Positions 32,260 through 41,307 are shown, counted from the first letter of the stretch. The stretch: 64,000 nucleotides of DNA from Timonella sp031979385 (GCA_031979385.1 DALZEF010000014.1:1-64000); one strand, 5' to 3'. Notes: generated by a model not told the origin, from the letters alone. Program-made: numbers and translations.

Positions 32260-32323
32260 CTTCACTAAAGGAAAAATTTAGTGAAGCAATGCAACTTTAC
32301 AACTTCGTTATCTAGATTGTCAC
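32260..32323 (-). promoter_or_regulatory. Promoter of the riboswitch-NlpC transcript with a 5'-end hairpin
   Basis: On the minus strand GTGACA (32318-32323) and TAAAGT (32294-32299) are 18 bp apart. The expected start falls just before a perfect 10-bp inverted repeat, CTTCACTAAA-N7-TTTAGTGAAG (32260-32286). That repeat is either an operator at the start site or a stabilising hairpin at the 5' end of the RNA. Confidence 0.5.
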
Positions 32324-32400
32324 CCCCCTGTCCACGGAAATCATGATCTGGGGAGTGCTATCGGGGGTGACTTTACGGAAAACGCGTAACGGGCAGGTCT

Positions 32401-33105
32401 TTAGGCCTTCACAAAAACGTGGCGTGCCACTTCTTCTGGCAGGTCAAGCACGACGTCCGCACCTGCACGGGCAACCGACGCGATACCCGCCTCAGGTGAA
32501 GTGAGGATTAGTTCACTTTCTGGGCGCACCCCTACTTCAGAGAGACGGGCGAGAAGTTCGATGTCCGTCTGCAACGGTTCTCCCAGACGTGCGATGACAA
32601 CCGTACGCGACTCGTCTGGCTTCAACTCTCCCGCAACGACGGTCAGTGACACGACGCCATCCAGGAACTGCTCACCGCTTGCCTGACCGCCGATCTCCTC
32701 GAGGCCAGGGATCGGGGTTCCGTAGGGTGACTCGGTGGGGTGGTTCAGCAGCGAGAGGAGGCGACGCTCGACGCGGTCGCTCATCACGTGTTCCCAGCGG
32801 CAGGCTTCTTCGTGCACGAACTCCCAGTCGAGGCCGATCACGTCGGTCAGCAGGCGCTCAGCGAGGCGGTGCTTGCGCATGACGCTGACGGCTTTGGCGT
32901 ACCCCTCCTCGGTCAGTTCGAGGTGGCGATCGCCGGAAACGATGAGCAGTCCATCGCGTTCCATGCGCGCAACCGTCTGGGATACGGTTGGCCCCGAATG
33001 GCCGAGACGCTCCGCGATGCGAGCACGCAGCGGCACGATCCCCTCTTCGGCCAATTCGTAGACGGTCCTCAGATACATCTCTGTAGTGTCGATTAGGTCG
33101 CTCAC
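32401..33105 (-). CDS. DtxR/IdeR-family metal-dependent repressor
   Basis: 234 aa. N-terminal winged helix (DTTEMYLRTVYELAEEG, then SGPTVSQTVARMERDGLL as recognition part). The dimerisation/metal domain has HRLAERLLTDVIGLDW and HEEACRWEHVMSD, whose Cys, Glu and His are the primary metal ligands in DtxR/IdeR. A C-terminal SH3-like domain is also present, so this is IdeR/DtxR-type rather than MntR-type. It should repress iron uptake genes with Fe(II). GTG start with GGAGG 6 nt before it. Divergent from serC. Confidence 0.93.
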   Translation of the reverse strand: MSDLIDTTEMYLRTVYELAEEGIVPLRARIAERLGHSGPTVSQTVARMERDGLLIVSGDRHLELTEEGYAKAVSVMRKHRLAERLLTDVIGLDWEFVHEEACRWEHVMSDRVERRLLSLLNHPTESPYGTPIPGLEEIGGQASGEQFLDGVVSLTVVAGELKPDESRTVVIARLGEPLQTDIELLARLSEVGVRPESELILTSPEAGIASVARAGADVVLDLPEEVARHVFVKA

Positions 33106-33205
33106 GCTAAGCCTCCGGTACAGGTTTTTGGGTTTTGCTCGTGCACGTCAGATACTGGACTCCACTATATTCTGAGCAACTGACACAATGCATATAAGGG
33201 CGCGG

Positions 33206-33218
33206 TAAAGTTTGCTTC
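33206..33218 (+). promoter_or_regulatory. Candidate leaderless promoter -10 for serC
   Basis: TAAAGT at 33206-33211 is seven bases before the GTG at 33219, with no ribosome binding site. Confidence 0.4.
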
Positions 33219-34349
33219 GTGATTGACGAGACTCTCATCCTGCCCCAAGATCTCCTTCCTGCTAACGGCTGCTTCGGTTCCGGCCCGGCCAAGGTCCGTG
33301 ACGCCCAGATTGATGCGCTTGGCACCTCGTATCGCTCGTTGTTCGGCACCTCGCACCGCCAGGCCCCAGTGAAGAATCTGGTGCGTAGCGTGCGCGATGG
33401 CCTCGCGCAGTTCTTCACCCTTCCTCAGGGCTACGAGATCGTGCTCGGCAACGGTGGCGCGACTGCGTTTTGGGATGCTGCCGCCTTCTGTCTTGTCCGC
33501 GAACAGGCAGCGCACACGCAGTTCGGTGAGTTTGGCTCGAAATTCGCCAAGGCCACGAACAACGCTCCGTTCTTGAAGGAGTCGATCATTACGAGGCTTG
33601 AGCCGGGCACCGCGGGCATCCCCGAGTACGCTCCGGGGGCGGATGTATACGCCTGGCCGCACAACGAGACCTCAACCGGAGCGATCGCTCCGGTCACCCG
33701 CATCGCAGGTACCGAGGATAACGATGCGCTCATCCTGATCGACGCCACCTCGGGGGCAGGCGGGTTGCCCGTGGACCTGACGCACACGGACGTCTACTAC
33801 TTCTCCCCTCAAAAGGGATTCTCCTCAGACGGCGGCCTGTGGATCGCCATCATGTCGCCTGCAGCAATCGCCCGTGTCGAGGAGATCGTGGCATCGGGTC
33901 GCTGGATTCCCGATTTCCTAAACCTCAAGACGGCGATCGACAACTCCCGCAAGAACCAGACCTACAACACCCCGGCTCTTGCAACGCTCATGCTGCTCGA
34001 CAGCCAGATCCACTGGCTCAACGAGAACGGCGGGCTTGACTGGGCCACCGCACGTACCGCGCAGTCCGCCGCCCACCTGTACGAGTGGGCCGAGTCCAGG
34101 GAGTTCACGACCCCTTTCATCGCGGACCCCGCAAGCCGTTCCACTGTCGTGGGCACGATCGACTTCGATGACTCGGTTGACGCTGCCGCGATCTCCAAGG
34201 TTCTGCGCGCCAACGGCATCGTGGACGTTGACCCCTACCGGTCCCTCGGCCGCAACCAGTTGCGCATCGCGATGTTCCCGTCCATCGATCCCGAGGACGT
34301 ACGCACGCTGACGGCGGCAATCGACCATATCGTCGCCAATCAGATCTGA
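33219..34349 (+). CDS. serC: Phosphoserine aminotransferase
   Basis: PLP enzyme that makes phosphoserine from 3-phosphohydroxypyruvate and glutamate. 376 aa, of the actinobacterial SerC type. FGSGPAKV near the N-terminus, SHRQAPVKNLV, GNGGATAFWDA, DATSGAGG (the PLP-binding Asp) and YFSPQKGFSSDGG with the Schiff-base Lys. GTG start, apparently leaderless. It shares a 113-bp divergent region with the DtxR gene, so metal control of serC is possible but not shown. Confidence 0.95.
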   Translation: MIDETLILPQDLLPANGCFGSGPAKVRDAQIDALGTSYRSLFGTSHRQAPVKNLVRSVRDGLAQFFTLPQGYEIVLGNGGATAFWDAAAFCLVREQAAHTQFGEFGSKFAKATNNAPFLKESIITRLEPGTAGIPEYAPGADVYAWPHNETSTGAIAPVTRIAGTEDNDALILIDATSGAGGLPVDLTHTDVYYFSPQKGFSSDGGLWIAIMSPAAIARVEEIVASGRWIPDFLNLKTAIDNSRKNQTYNTPALATLMLLDSQIHWLNENGGLDWATARTAQSAAHLYEWAESREFTTPFIADPASRSTVVGTIDFDDSVDAAAISKVLRANGIVDVDPYRSLGRNQLRIAMFPSIDPEDVRTLTAAIDHIVANQI

Positions 34350-34368
34350 CCCACGGCGCCAAACGCCC

Positions 34369-34404
34369 AAAGGGCGGGCACTGCATATGCAGTGCCCGCC
34401 CTTT
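34369..34404. terminator. Bidirectional terminator between serC and the MFS gene
   Basis: A perfect 36-bp palindrome centred on GCATATGC, with AAAGGGCGGGC at one end and GCCCGCCCTTT at the other. The T-run occurs on both strands, suiting the convergent genes. Confidence 0.85.
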
Positions 34405-34427
34405 TCCATCGACGACGAGCCGGACAG

Positions 34428-35813
34428 TCAGCCCTTTTGCTTCTCGTTCTGCAGTTCCTGGATCTTGAGGGAATCGGAGACCTCCCGGCGTTGGACCCGC
34501 GCCAACTCGACGCCGTGTTCAACCTTGGCCCGCTCGGTGAGCGTGCCATCCCCGTCGGGCTCGTAGGAGATCGTGATGCGCGGGCTGTGCCACAGATCGT
34601 AGGTGACCGAATAGTGCCAGCGGCGACGAGTCCAGGCCGCAGCCCAGATCGCGACCGTAAGCGCCGTGATCGAACCGATGCCAACCGCCCAACGCGCACC
34701 GAACTGCTCACCTACCCACCCAACGAATGGCGAACCGATTGGTGTCGCGCCGAGGAACACGATCATGTACAGCGCCATGACACGACCACGCATCTGCGGT
34801 TCAACCGACATCTGGATCGCCGCGTTTGCAGCGGTCATCATCGTCAGGGAGCAGAAACCAACCGGGATAGAGAGCAGCGCGTAGGCTTCATAGGTGGGAG
34901 CCATCGCGAGCAGGCCGGTTGCGATACCGAAACCGAACGCCGCCATGACCACTAGGCGAACGCGCGGGCGCTGGCGACGCGCAGCCATGAGAGCACCGGC
35001 GAGCGAACCGATAGCCAAGATCGAGCCAAGGATTCCGTACTCCCCCGCTCCCTTGCCGAACTCATTGGTGGCCATGAGCGCCGAGGTGAGTTGGAAGTTC
35101 AGGCCGAACGTGGACACAACCGAGACCACCACCATGATGATGACTATGTCGGTGCGATTGCGAACATAGCGGATGCCCTCGCGGATCTGTCCCTTTTCGC
35201 GGGAACTCTTCGGGGTGGCACGCAGTTCGCTCTTTCGCATGAGGGCCATCGCGGCGATCGTGGCCGCGAAGCTCACGCCATTGACGATAAACGCCCAGCC
35301 GGTCCCCATAACCTCGATCATCAGACCCGCAACACCTGGGCCAATCAGACGGGCGGCGTTGAAGGAGGCGGAGTTCAGTCCCACCGCATTGGGAAGCTTA
35401 TCCGCCGGAACCATCTCCGACACGAACACCTGGCGGGCGGGGTTGTCGAATGCGGACACGCATCCCAACAGGAAGGCGAACACGTAGACATGCCACAGTT
35501 CAACCACTCCTGTGAGCGTCATGACACCGAGCGCAAGTGCGAGAACACCGAGTAGCCCCTGCGTGCACATCAGGAGTTTGCGCCTGTCCACGCGGTCCGC
35601 GATCAGCCCGGCATAGGTGGAGAGGAACAGCACCGGAACGAACTGAAGTCCCGTCACAACGCCCACTGCGGTACCGGAACCCTCCGTCAGTTCCCGAAGC
35701 ACCAGCCAGTCTTGGGCGACTCGCTGGATCCAGGTACCGACGTTTGCCACAAGAGCTGCGGCGAACCAGATCCGATAGTTGAAATATTTCAGTGATGCGA
35801 AGGTGGGACTCAT
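34428..35813 (-). CDS. MFS transporter, DHA3/EntS-like exporter
   Basis: 461 aa with about 12 membrane helices. The first half has the family start FNYRIWFAAALVANVGTWIQ, GLIADRVDRRKLL (MFS motif A) and GCVSAFDNPARQ; the second half has QPRMRGRV-like EPQMRGRVMALY. A hydrophilic cytoplasmic tail of about 65 residues follows. DHA3 exporters expel drugs, macrolides or siderophores. The MarR gene 3 bp upstream argues for an inducible efflux pump. Confidence 0.9.
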   Translation of the reverse strand: MSPTFASLKYFNYRIWFAAALVANVGTWIQRVAQDWLVLRELTEGSGTAVGVVTGLQFVPVLFLSTYAGLIADRVDRRKLLMCTQGLLGVLALALGVMTLTGVVELWHVYVFAFLLGCVSAFDNPARQVFVSEMVPADKLPNAVGLNSASFNAARLIGPGVAGLMIEVMGTGWAFIVNGVSFAATIAAMALMRKSELRATPKSSREKGQIREGIRYVRNRTDIVIIMVVVSVVSTFGLNFQLTSALMATNEFGKGAGEYGILGSILAIGSLAGALMAARRQRPRVRLVVMAAFGFGIATGLLAMAPTYEAYALLSIPVGFCSLTMMTAANAAIQMSVEPQMRGRVMALYMIVFLGATPIGSPFVGWVGEQFGARWAVGIGSITALTVAIWAAAWTRRRWHYSVTYDLWHSPRITISYEPDGDGTLTERAKVEHGVELARVQRREVSDSLKIQELQNEKQKG

Positions 35814-35816
35814 TGC

Positions 35817-36269
35817 TTACTGACCGGCTATCCTTTTCAGCAGTTCGCTCGCCTGCGCGAGGATCTGCCTCTCGTCTGGGCTCAATGTGCCCAGTTGCTT
35901 GGTGAGCCAGGCGTCGCGTCGGCGTCTGGTCTCCTTGATCTCGTTGTGCCCTTTGGGAGTCAACCGAACCGTCACTTGGCGCTTGTCCTGTTCCCCTGCC
36001 TCCTTGGTGACGAAGCCGAGTTCCGCGAGCGCGTTGACCGTCCGGGTCATCGACGGTGGGCGCACACCTTCCAGTTCCGCGAGGGCTCCGGGGGTCATCG
36101 GACCGAACTTGTTCAGGGCAGTCAGCACGATGAACAGATGTTCTGGCAGGTCAGCCTCACCACGCTGAGATCGCAGGCGGCGCACAACGCGGTTTGCGGC
36201 GATGCGGACCTCTCCTGCGAGAGTGCCCGGGCGGCACTGGCTCGGGCTGGGTTGATCTGTTTGACTCAC
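35817..36269 (-). CDS. MarR-family transcriptional regulator
   Basis: 150 aa. Winged helix with MTPGALAELEGVRPPSMTRTVNALAELGFV as helix-turn-helix and KRQVTVRLTPKGH as wing. It should repress its own operon with the exporter and be released by the exporter's substrate. GTG start with TAAAGT six bases upstream, so probably leaderless; the palindromic sites sit over this promoter. Confidence 0.92.
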   Translation of the reverse strand: MSQTDQPSPSQCRPGTLAGEVRIAANRVVRRLRSQRGEADLPEHLFIVLTALNKFGPMTPGALAELEGVRPPSMTRTVNALAELGFVTKEAGEQDKRQVTVRLTPKGHNEIKETRRRRDAWLTKQLGTLSPDERQILAQASELLKRIAGQ

Positions 36270-36270
36270 T

Positions 36271-36315
36271 TAATTACTTTAACTCATTACCTTAAGTAAT
36301 TACATAGGGTAATGA
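36271..36315 (-). promoter_or_regulatory. Promoter and probable MarR operators
   Basis: TAAAGT (complement of 36276-36281) is the -10 before GTG 36269. Overlapping inverted repeats built of ATTAC/GTAAT cover it: ATTACCTTAAGTAAT (36286-36300), plus half-sites at 36274 and 36310. A/T-rich palindromes of this kind are usual MarR sites. The remaining sequence to 36609 holds one hairpin repeat and no gene. Confidence 0.55.
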
Positions 36316-36443
36316 ATCACAGAACTGTTGCGGCCGTTTCCCTCATAGGGTCTTCACCCAACTGCTCAGGCTCCAGCCCGCGAGCCTGCCAGAGGCATGA
36401 CCGCAATCCGGACACAGTGCACTCGCTACGCACAGCGTCGTGT

Positions 36444-36498
36444 GAGCGCTACCCAAAGCGCACCCACAAACAATGCGGGTGCGCTTTTGGTAACTCTC
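36444..36498. repeat. 55-bp palindromic repeat (family 3, copy 1)
   Basis: Arms of 22 bp (36444-36465 and 36477-36498) pair at about 18 positions; the right arm is GGGTGCGCTTTTGGTAACTC. The same right-arm core TTTTGGTAACTCTC and the same geometry recur at 43926-43980. Confidence 0.6.
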
Positions 36499-36609
36499 AG
36501 CGAATGAGAACTTGTGCGAGTGCGCATGACTGCGCCACTCGTCGGCGCTCTGAATCTTCCTGCTTGACGACGAGTCGGCACGTCCCAGCATCTAGAACAG
36601 GGGCTGCGG

Positions 36610-37869
36610 CTATGGCACGTAGGCGATGGCGACGCTACCGTCGCCGCGCAGGCCCAGATTTCCCACGCCATGGGGGACAAACGCCGACTGCCCCGCAGCC
36701 AGCGTGCCCAATGGGCCGAGCACACCAGAGACTTCCAGTTCCCCCGACAGGCACAGCACGATGCGTGGCCCGTTGTGTGGCACGATGGCGCTGCCCTCAA
36801 CGCCGCCATATATCAGCGCGAACTCGGGAACACCGGGACGATATTCAGTCAATTGGCTAGTGCCGGCACGCAGCCGTGGCCGCCCGGCCGGGGCGGGAGC
36901 GAAATCCGTGCACTGCAGAAGCTCCGGGACATCCACCTTCTTGTGGGTAAGACCGGCACGCAAAACGTTGTCGGAGTTTGCCATGATCTCCACCCCAAGC
37001 CCGCGGAGATAGGCATGCACCTGCCCCGCCCCGAGGTACACCGCCTCACCGGGCTGAAGGGAGAAACGGTTCAGCATGAGCGACACGAGGGCACCTGGAT
37101 CACCTGGATACCGCTCGAACAGTTCCAAAGCCGTACGGTGCCCTCTCGACACCGTCTCCCCGGCCTCCTCCTGGAGCCTCACGAGTTCAGCGATAGAATC
37201 CATCGATTCATCGAGTTCCACCGAACAGTTGGTTCCCCGCAACTCAAGGGCGAGCGTGAACGCCTGCTCGATCCCTGCCGCGCTAGGGCGATATTGAAGC
37301 AACTCACGCATTTTCGATGCGGTGTCACCCTTCACGTGTTCAAGGAGTTGAATGATCCGCTGCGGGCGACGGAATCCGCTGAGCCCTTCAAACGGGGTCA
37401 TTGCCACCAGCATCTCCGGCTTATGCGACTCATCCTTGTAATTCCGCTCGGGATCGTTCAGGGCAACCCCAGCAGCATTTTCACGCATGAAACCACGACG
37501 GGCGATGTGTGGCTTTGGATGCACCTGAAGGGACAGGGGTTGGTCCGCTGCCAAGATCTTCATCAGATATGGGAGTCGTGGACCGAACTCCTCCTCGACG
37601 GTCTCACCGAGCATGAAGTGCGGGTCGGATTTGATCAGATCAATGAGCGAGACGCCATCGGCCACCGTGTGTTCCACAGCGACGTGACGATAGTCCTGCC
37701 AATGCGCGGGAAGTACGTCAGCGGTCCGGGCAACGCTCACCGCCAGTGGGTGCGCCCCCAGCCACAACTCTGCCCCCGGCAGTCCGGTGGTCTCCCAGCC
37801 GAACGCCTCAAAGATCGCTTCCTTCGAACCCCATTCGTACGACTGAAGGGGGTTTGAGAGACGGTACAT
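36610..37869 (-). CDS. manA: Mannose-6-phosphate isomerase, class I
   Basis: Zinc enzyme linking fructose-6-phosphate to mannose-6-phosphate, the entry to GDP-mannose. 419 aa. PLQSYEWGSKEAI starts the cupin-type fold. The zinc ligands are carried by LSLQVHP, the KPEM segment (ESHKPEM) and AGQVHAYLRG; GVEIMANSDNVLRAGLTHK is the class I signature. ATG 37869 fits the family start; GTG 37884 adds five residues. It may feed mannose donors to the PMT at 4428. Confidence 0.95.
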   Translation of the reverse strand: MYRLSNPLQSYEWGSKEAIFEAFGWETTGLPGAELWLGAHPLAVSVARTADVLPAHWQDYRHVAVEHTVADGVSLIDLIKSDPHFMLGETVEEEFGPRLPYLMKILAADQPLSLQVHPKPHIARRGFMRENAAGVALNDPERNYKDESHKPEMLVAMTPFEGLSGFRRPQRIIQLLEHVKGDTASKMRELLQYRPSAAGIEQAFTLALELRGTNCSVELDESMDSIAELVRLQEEAGETVSRGHRTALELFERYPGDPGALVSLMLNRFSLQPGEAVYLGAGQVHAYLRGLGVEIMANSDNVLRAGLTHKKVDVPELLQCTDFAPAPAGRPRLRAGTSQLTEYRPGVPEFALIYGGVEGSAIVPHNGPRIVLCLSGELEVSGVLGPLGTLAAGQSAFVPHGVGNLGLRGDGSVAIAYVP

Positions 37870-37971
37870 TATCTGCCTGACCACACATGCGATCTTACGC
37901 CACCGGTCTTAATCAGCGGTGAACGGCTGTCAACGGCGTAAGAACTACGCATGAATAACGGACCATGAGAA

Positions 37972-38024
37972 AGGACCCGCCGTCAATCACTGTTCACCTT
38001 GTGACAGCGGAGACGGCGGGTCCT
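37972..38024 (-). terminator. Terminator after the NCS2 permease gene
   Basis: Minus-strand stem AGGACCCGCCGTC/GACGGCGGGTCCT with a 27-base loop, followed by TTTCTC. Confidence 0.75.
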
Positions 38025-38061
38025 GCTCAGTTCAACTTGGCTCGGCGTGCCTGCGCTCGAG

Positions 38062-39594
38062 TCAGGAACCGACCACGGCATTCTGGATCGGTGCGAGCAG
38101 GAAGTAAACCACGAACATCGCGGAGACAATCCACATGAGCGGGTGGATTTCGCGGAACTTGCCCTTCGCCAACTTGATGGCCACCCAGAACAGGAATCCG
38201 GCACCAATACCATCGGTGATGGAGTAGGTGAATGGCATCAGGATGATCGTCAGGAACGCTGGCAGAGCAATCTCGAAGTCGTTCCACTTGATTCCGGTCA
38301 CCTGGGTCATCATAAGGAAACCAACGAACACGAGCGCAGGGGTTGCGGCCTCGTACGGAACCAGCGCGACAACCGGGGCGAGGAACGTCGAGAGTGCGAA
38401 GGCGAGACCAGTCACGATCGGCGCAAGACCGGTGCGTGCGCCTTCGCCGACGCCGGACGCGGATTCGATAAACGCCGTGTTCGAGGAGACCGAACCAACA
38501 CCACCTGCTGCCGCAGCGATAGAGTCAACAACCAGGATGGTCTTCGTGTTTGGCGGGTTACCCTCCTCGTCCAGCAGGTCCGCCTCAGCACCAACGGCGA
38601 CCATGGTTCCCATGGTGTCGAAGAAGTCCGCAAGCAGGAGCGCGAAGACAGTCAACACGACCGCGGCGATGGTGATCTTCGAGAAGGCGCCGAACGGGCT
38701 GACCTGACCGATCAGGGAGAAGTTGGGCATCGTCACCCATTCATCTGGAATGGTAGGTGCGTTGAGGGACCAGCCCTTCGGATTCTCGTGCGCCCCGGTA
38801 CCCATGTTTTTAGGGCCGATCTTTACTACCTGCTCGAGGATGACTGCGAAGACCGTCGCTCCGAGGATTGAATAGAGCATCGCGCCCTTGACCTTGCGGG
38901 CCGTCAGAATGACGATTGCGAGCAGGCCCAGAACGAACACGAGCATCGGCAACGAGTCGATCGAACCATCAGTTCCGAGCTTAACTGGCGTGCCCGGCTG
39001 GTTCCCCGGCACATAGTCGTACATCGCCGGAGTGGTCACAATTCCCGCATTAACCAAACCGATGAAGGCAATGAACAGTCCGATACCAACCGAAATTGCG
39101 GTTTTCAGACCAGCAGGAACTGCCCGGAACACAGCGGTACGGAATCCAGTCAGCACCAGGATAAGGATGACGACACCCTCGAGGAGCACGAGACCCATGC
39201 CGTCTGCCCAGGTCATACCCGGCATCTTGACAATCGTGTAGGCCATCAGCGCATTCAGGCCAAGACCTGCCGCGATCGCGATTGGGAAGTTTGCGAAGGC
39301 ACCCATTGCGATCGACATGACTGCCGCGATAAGGGAGGTGGCAGCCGCGATGAGCGGAATACCTGCTCCGGCCGCCGTTGGGTCGCCCGTTGCAAGGGCT
39401 GCGCCGAGGAAGTGGCCTTTGCTGTCCGGGGTGAACCCGAGGATGAGAGGGTTGAGCACGATGATGTAGGACATCGCGAAGAAGGTGACCAGACCACCGC
39501 GGATTTCGCGGCCGACGGTTGAGCCTCGTTGTGAGATCTTGAAGTATGAGTCCAGGAAGCCTGAACCGGCTGCCTTGGTGTCAGTGTTCGCCAT
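38062..39594 (-). CDS. NCS2-family purine permease (AzgA-like)
   Basis: 510 aa, 12-14 membrane helices. STVGREIRGGLVTFFAMSYIIVLNP is the usual AzgA-like start. LGLNALMAY and the NCS2 motif region FADFFDTMGTMVAVG (here LADFFDTMGT) carry the substrate-binding acid, followed by GSVSSNTAFIESASGVGEGARTGL. This subgroup takes up adenine, guanine or hypoxanthine with protons. ATG 39594 is two codons into the longest frame. A PurR- or guanine-type riboswitch was not seen upstream. Confidence 0.92.
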   Translation of the reverse strand: MANTDTKAAGSGFLDSYFKISQRGSTVGREIRGGLVTFFAMSYIIVLNPLILGFTPDSKGHFLGAALATGDPTAAGAGIPLIAAATSLIAAVMSIAMGAFANFPIAIAAGLGLNALMAYTIVKMPGMTWADGMGLVLLEGVVILILVLTGFRTAVFRAVPAGLKTAISVGIGLFIAFIGLVNAGIVTTPAMYDYVPGNQPGTPVKLGTDGSIDSLPMLVFVLGLLAIVILTARKVKGAMLYSILGATVFAVILEQVVKIGPKNMGTGAHENPKGWSLNAPTIPDEWVTMPNFSLIGQVSPFGAFSKITIAAVVLTVFALLLADFFDTMGTMVAVGAEADLLDEEGNPPNTKTILVVDSIAAAAGGVGSVSSNTAFIESASGVGEGARTGLAPIVTGLAFALSTFLAPVVALVPYEAATPALVFVGFLMMTQVTGIKWNDFEIALPAFLTIILMPFTYSITDGIGAGFLFWVAIKLAKGKFREIHPLMWIVSAMFVVYFLLAPIQNAVVGS

Positions 39595-39855
39595 GAGCAA
39601 TATTGTGCACGAAATCTTCGCATATTCTTAACCCCTGTTCACTAGTTACGCTGTGTTAAATGCCGATAATTCCGACAAATGACGCACGATAAGCGTTTAA
39701 CCATGAGGCGCACCACACACAAGTTCTTCACCACACTTCGGTATAGACGCAACCTCCGGCATCCGAAGTAGCCCGCATTCACACCCACATCCCGGATCGC
39801 CCTCCTGCGCGATGGGGCCACGCCAGCCTCCCGGAAGCGGGATGCACGGGCACAG

Positions 39856-39914
39856 AAAAGCGCCGCCCGCGACCCGAGTCAAGAGGCAATCAAGACCCGA
39901 GCCGCGAACGGCGC
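39856..39914 (-). terminator. Terminator of the chemotaxis operon
   Basis: Minus strand: an interrupted long stem (GCGCCG..CGCG..GGGTC paired with GAC..CGCG..CGGCGC) followed by TTTTC at 39859-39855. It lies 30 bp past the last che gene. The stretch 39600-39855 has no gene that I can see. Confidence 0.75.
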
Positions 39915-39943
39915 ACCCACGCACAGACGTGCGCGGGATAAAA

Positions 39944-40438
39944 CTACATCACGAGAACCGACAACTGGCCTGGACCGTAACCCGGCACCTCGATCGCAAG
40001 GTCAACACGTGCAACATAGGCCATGACCCATGGAGCCACGTCCTTGGGCAGAGCGGTCTGCGGCGGATGAACGGTGCCCAGACGAAGGTGTGGGGCACCC
40101 TCCTTGTTGAACAGAGCGGCCATCACGTTCAAGACCTCACCTGCGGTCTCCAACAGGTCTGTCGACAGTTCCCCCGCAACCACGTCCTCCTTCGAGACGG
40201 CAGCGGGAATCAACGCAAGGGCGGCCCCAAGGTGCGCAGCGGCACCCAGGTCCATGACCACCATCGCGTTGAGGCTCAACCGGTCAGAAATGTATTCAGC
40301 AACAAGTGCTCCACCGGGACCGGCCGGATCAATCATCGGAGCGCCAGTCTTCATACCCAGTTCACGCCCGATCAAACCGCTGATCAGTTCGCGGATCTCC
40401 TGTGCGGTGGGCAACGGCGACTTCTGTGCTGGGATCAT
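39944..40438 (-). CDS. CheX/CheC-like chemotaxis phosphatase
   Basis: 164 aa. NAMVVMDLGAAAHLGAALALIP and ETAGEVLNVMAALFN match the CheC/CheX/FliY phosphatase fold; the latter keeps the Glu-x-x-Asn pair that attacks CheY-phosphate. Its start overlaps the stop of the response regulator upstream by 4 bp, so it probably acts on that regulator. It is the last gene of the che operon. Confidence 0.75.
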   Translation of the reverse strand: MIPAQKSPLPTAQEIRELISGLIGRELGMKTGAPMIDPAGPGGALVAEYISDRLSLNAMVVMDLGAAAHLGAALALIPAAVSKEDVVAGELSTDLLETAGEVLNVMAALFNKEGAPHLRLGTVHPPQTALPKDVAPWVMAYVARVDLAIEVPGYGPGQLSVLVM

Positions 40439-40797
40439 GCGAGCACCGGATCCAGAGCTTCTCGGAACGAGTCAGCGGTGAACGGCTTCGCAATGAGGAA
40501 CAGCGCGCCAGCGGCCTCAGCCTGCTCCCGCATCTCCGCCGAACCCTCCGAGGTGACAAACCCGAATGGGATGTCGCAGCCTGCCTGGCGTAGGGCTTGA
40601 AGGGCCTCGATACCCGTGGCACGGGGCATGTTCCAGTCGGACAGGATCAGGTCCGGCTGGTGGTCGAGTGCCATCTCGTAGGCCTCTTGACCGTCAGTGG
40701 CCTCAATGATCTCCCAGTCGTCATAGCCTGCCTGACGAAGAGTGCGGATAACAATCTGGCGCATGACGCGCGAATCGTCTGCTACAAGTACAAACAT
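40435..40797 (-). CDS. CheY-like response regulator (second)
   Basis: 120 aa, receiver domain only. Acidic pair in VADDSR, phospho-acceptor Asp in LILSDWNMP (about D54), Thr/Ser in FVTSEG and Lys in AKPF. Start with TAGGAG 7 nt upstream. It is paired with the CheX-like gene downstream and is distinct from the CheY at 41304 (about 40% alike by eye). It could be the motor-binding or a sink regulator. Confidence 0.92.
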   Translation of the reverse strand: MFVLVADDSRVMRQIVIRTLRQAGYDDWEIIEATDGQEAYEMALDHQPDLILSDWNMPRATGIEALQALRQAGCDIPFGFVTSEGSAEMREQAEAAGALFLIAKPFTADSFREALDPVLA

Positions 40798-40830
40798 TGT
40801 GCTCTCCTACAAAAGACTTAAGCGAACTAG

Positions 40831-41307
40831 TTACAGCAAGACCCACAGTGAGACAACTAGGACACGTCCACGCCAGTCAATGGCCAAGTCCTGCAGAAAC
40901 ATTGCGTTGTCTTCAGCCGGTGGTGTGGCACCAACCTGTGGCAAGGTCAAACGTGCGACGGCGTCAATCAATGCTTTCACATTTCCGCCGACAACGTTTG
41001 CGATTTCCCCGAACGCGTCCGTGAGGTCCGCCTCGGTGACCTCTTCGTCGGGAGCCAGCATGAGCAGGCTACGAGTGATCTCGTGTGCGGTCTCGGTCTC
41101 GGTCTTGACAACGGCGCGTCCAGTGAAGGCCCCGAACTCGCTGTCAGCGTGCATCTCAACCCATGCGAACAGGGGGTCAGCGAAATCTGGAACAGGTTCG
41201 AACCGCTCAAAGGTCAGGGTCTCGCCCTGGTCGAGCATGGCGGTGAACACCTCTTGGGTGATCTCCAGAACCTGTTCCCTACTCACTTGGAATGCGACTT
41301 GGCTCAT
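40831..41307 (-). CDS. cheX: CheX-type CheY-phosphate phosphatase
   Basis: 158 aa. The signature DAFGEIANVVGGNVKAL carries the catalytic Glu-x-x-Asn and the following GxxK of CheX. The start overlaps the upstream cheY stop by 4 bp. Actinobacteria lack CheZ, so CheX would end the CheY signal. Gene order cheY-cheX is repeated by the next two genes. Confidence 0.85.
   Translation of the reverse strand: MSQVAFQVSREQVLEITQEVFTAMLDQGETLTFERFEPVPDFADPLFAWVEMHADSEFGAFTGRAVVKTETETAHEITRSLLMLAPDEEVTEADLTDAFGEIANVVGGNVKALIDAVARLTLPQVGATPPAEDNAMFLQDLAIDWRGRVLVVSLWVLL

Noticed and set aside
36670..37857. A 395-codon open frame opposite manA
   Set aside because: It is the antisense shadow of a clear manA gene in a G+C-rich codon context.
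39662..39669. Perfect FliA-type -10 (GCCGATAA) on the plus strand
   Set aside because: No TAAA box lies 15 bp upstream and no plus-strand gene follows within 1 kb; probably chance.
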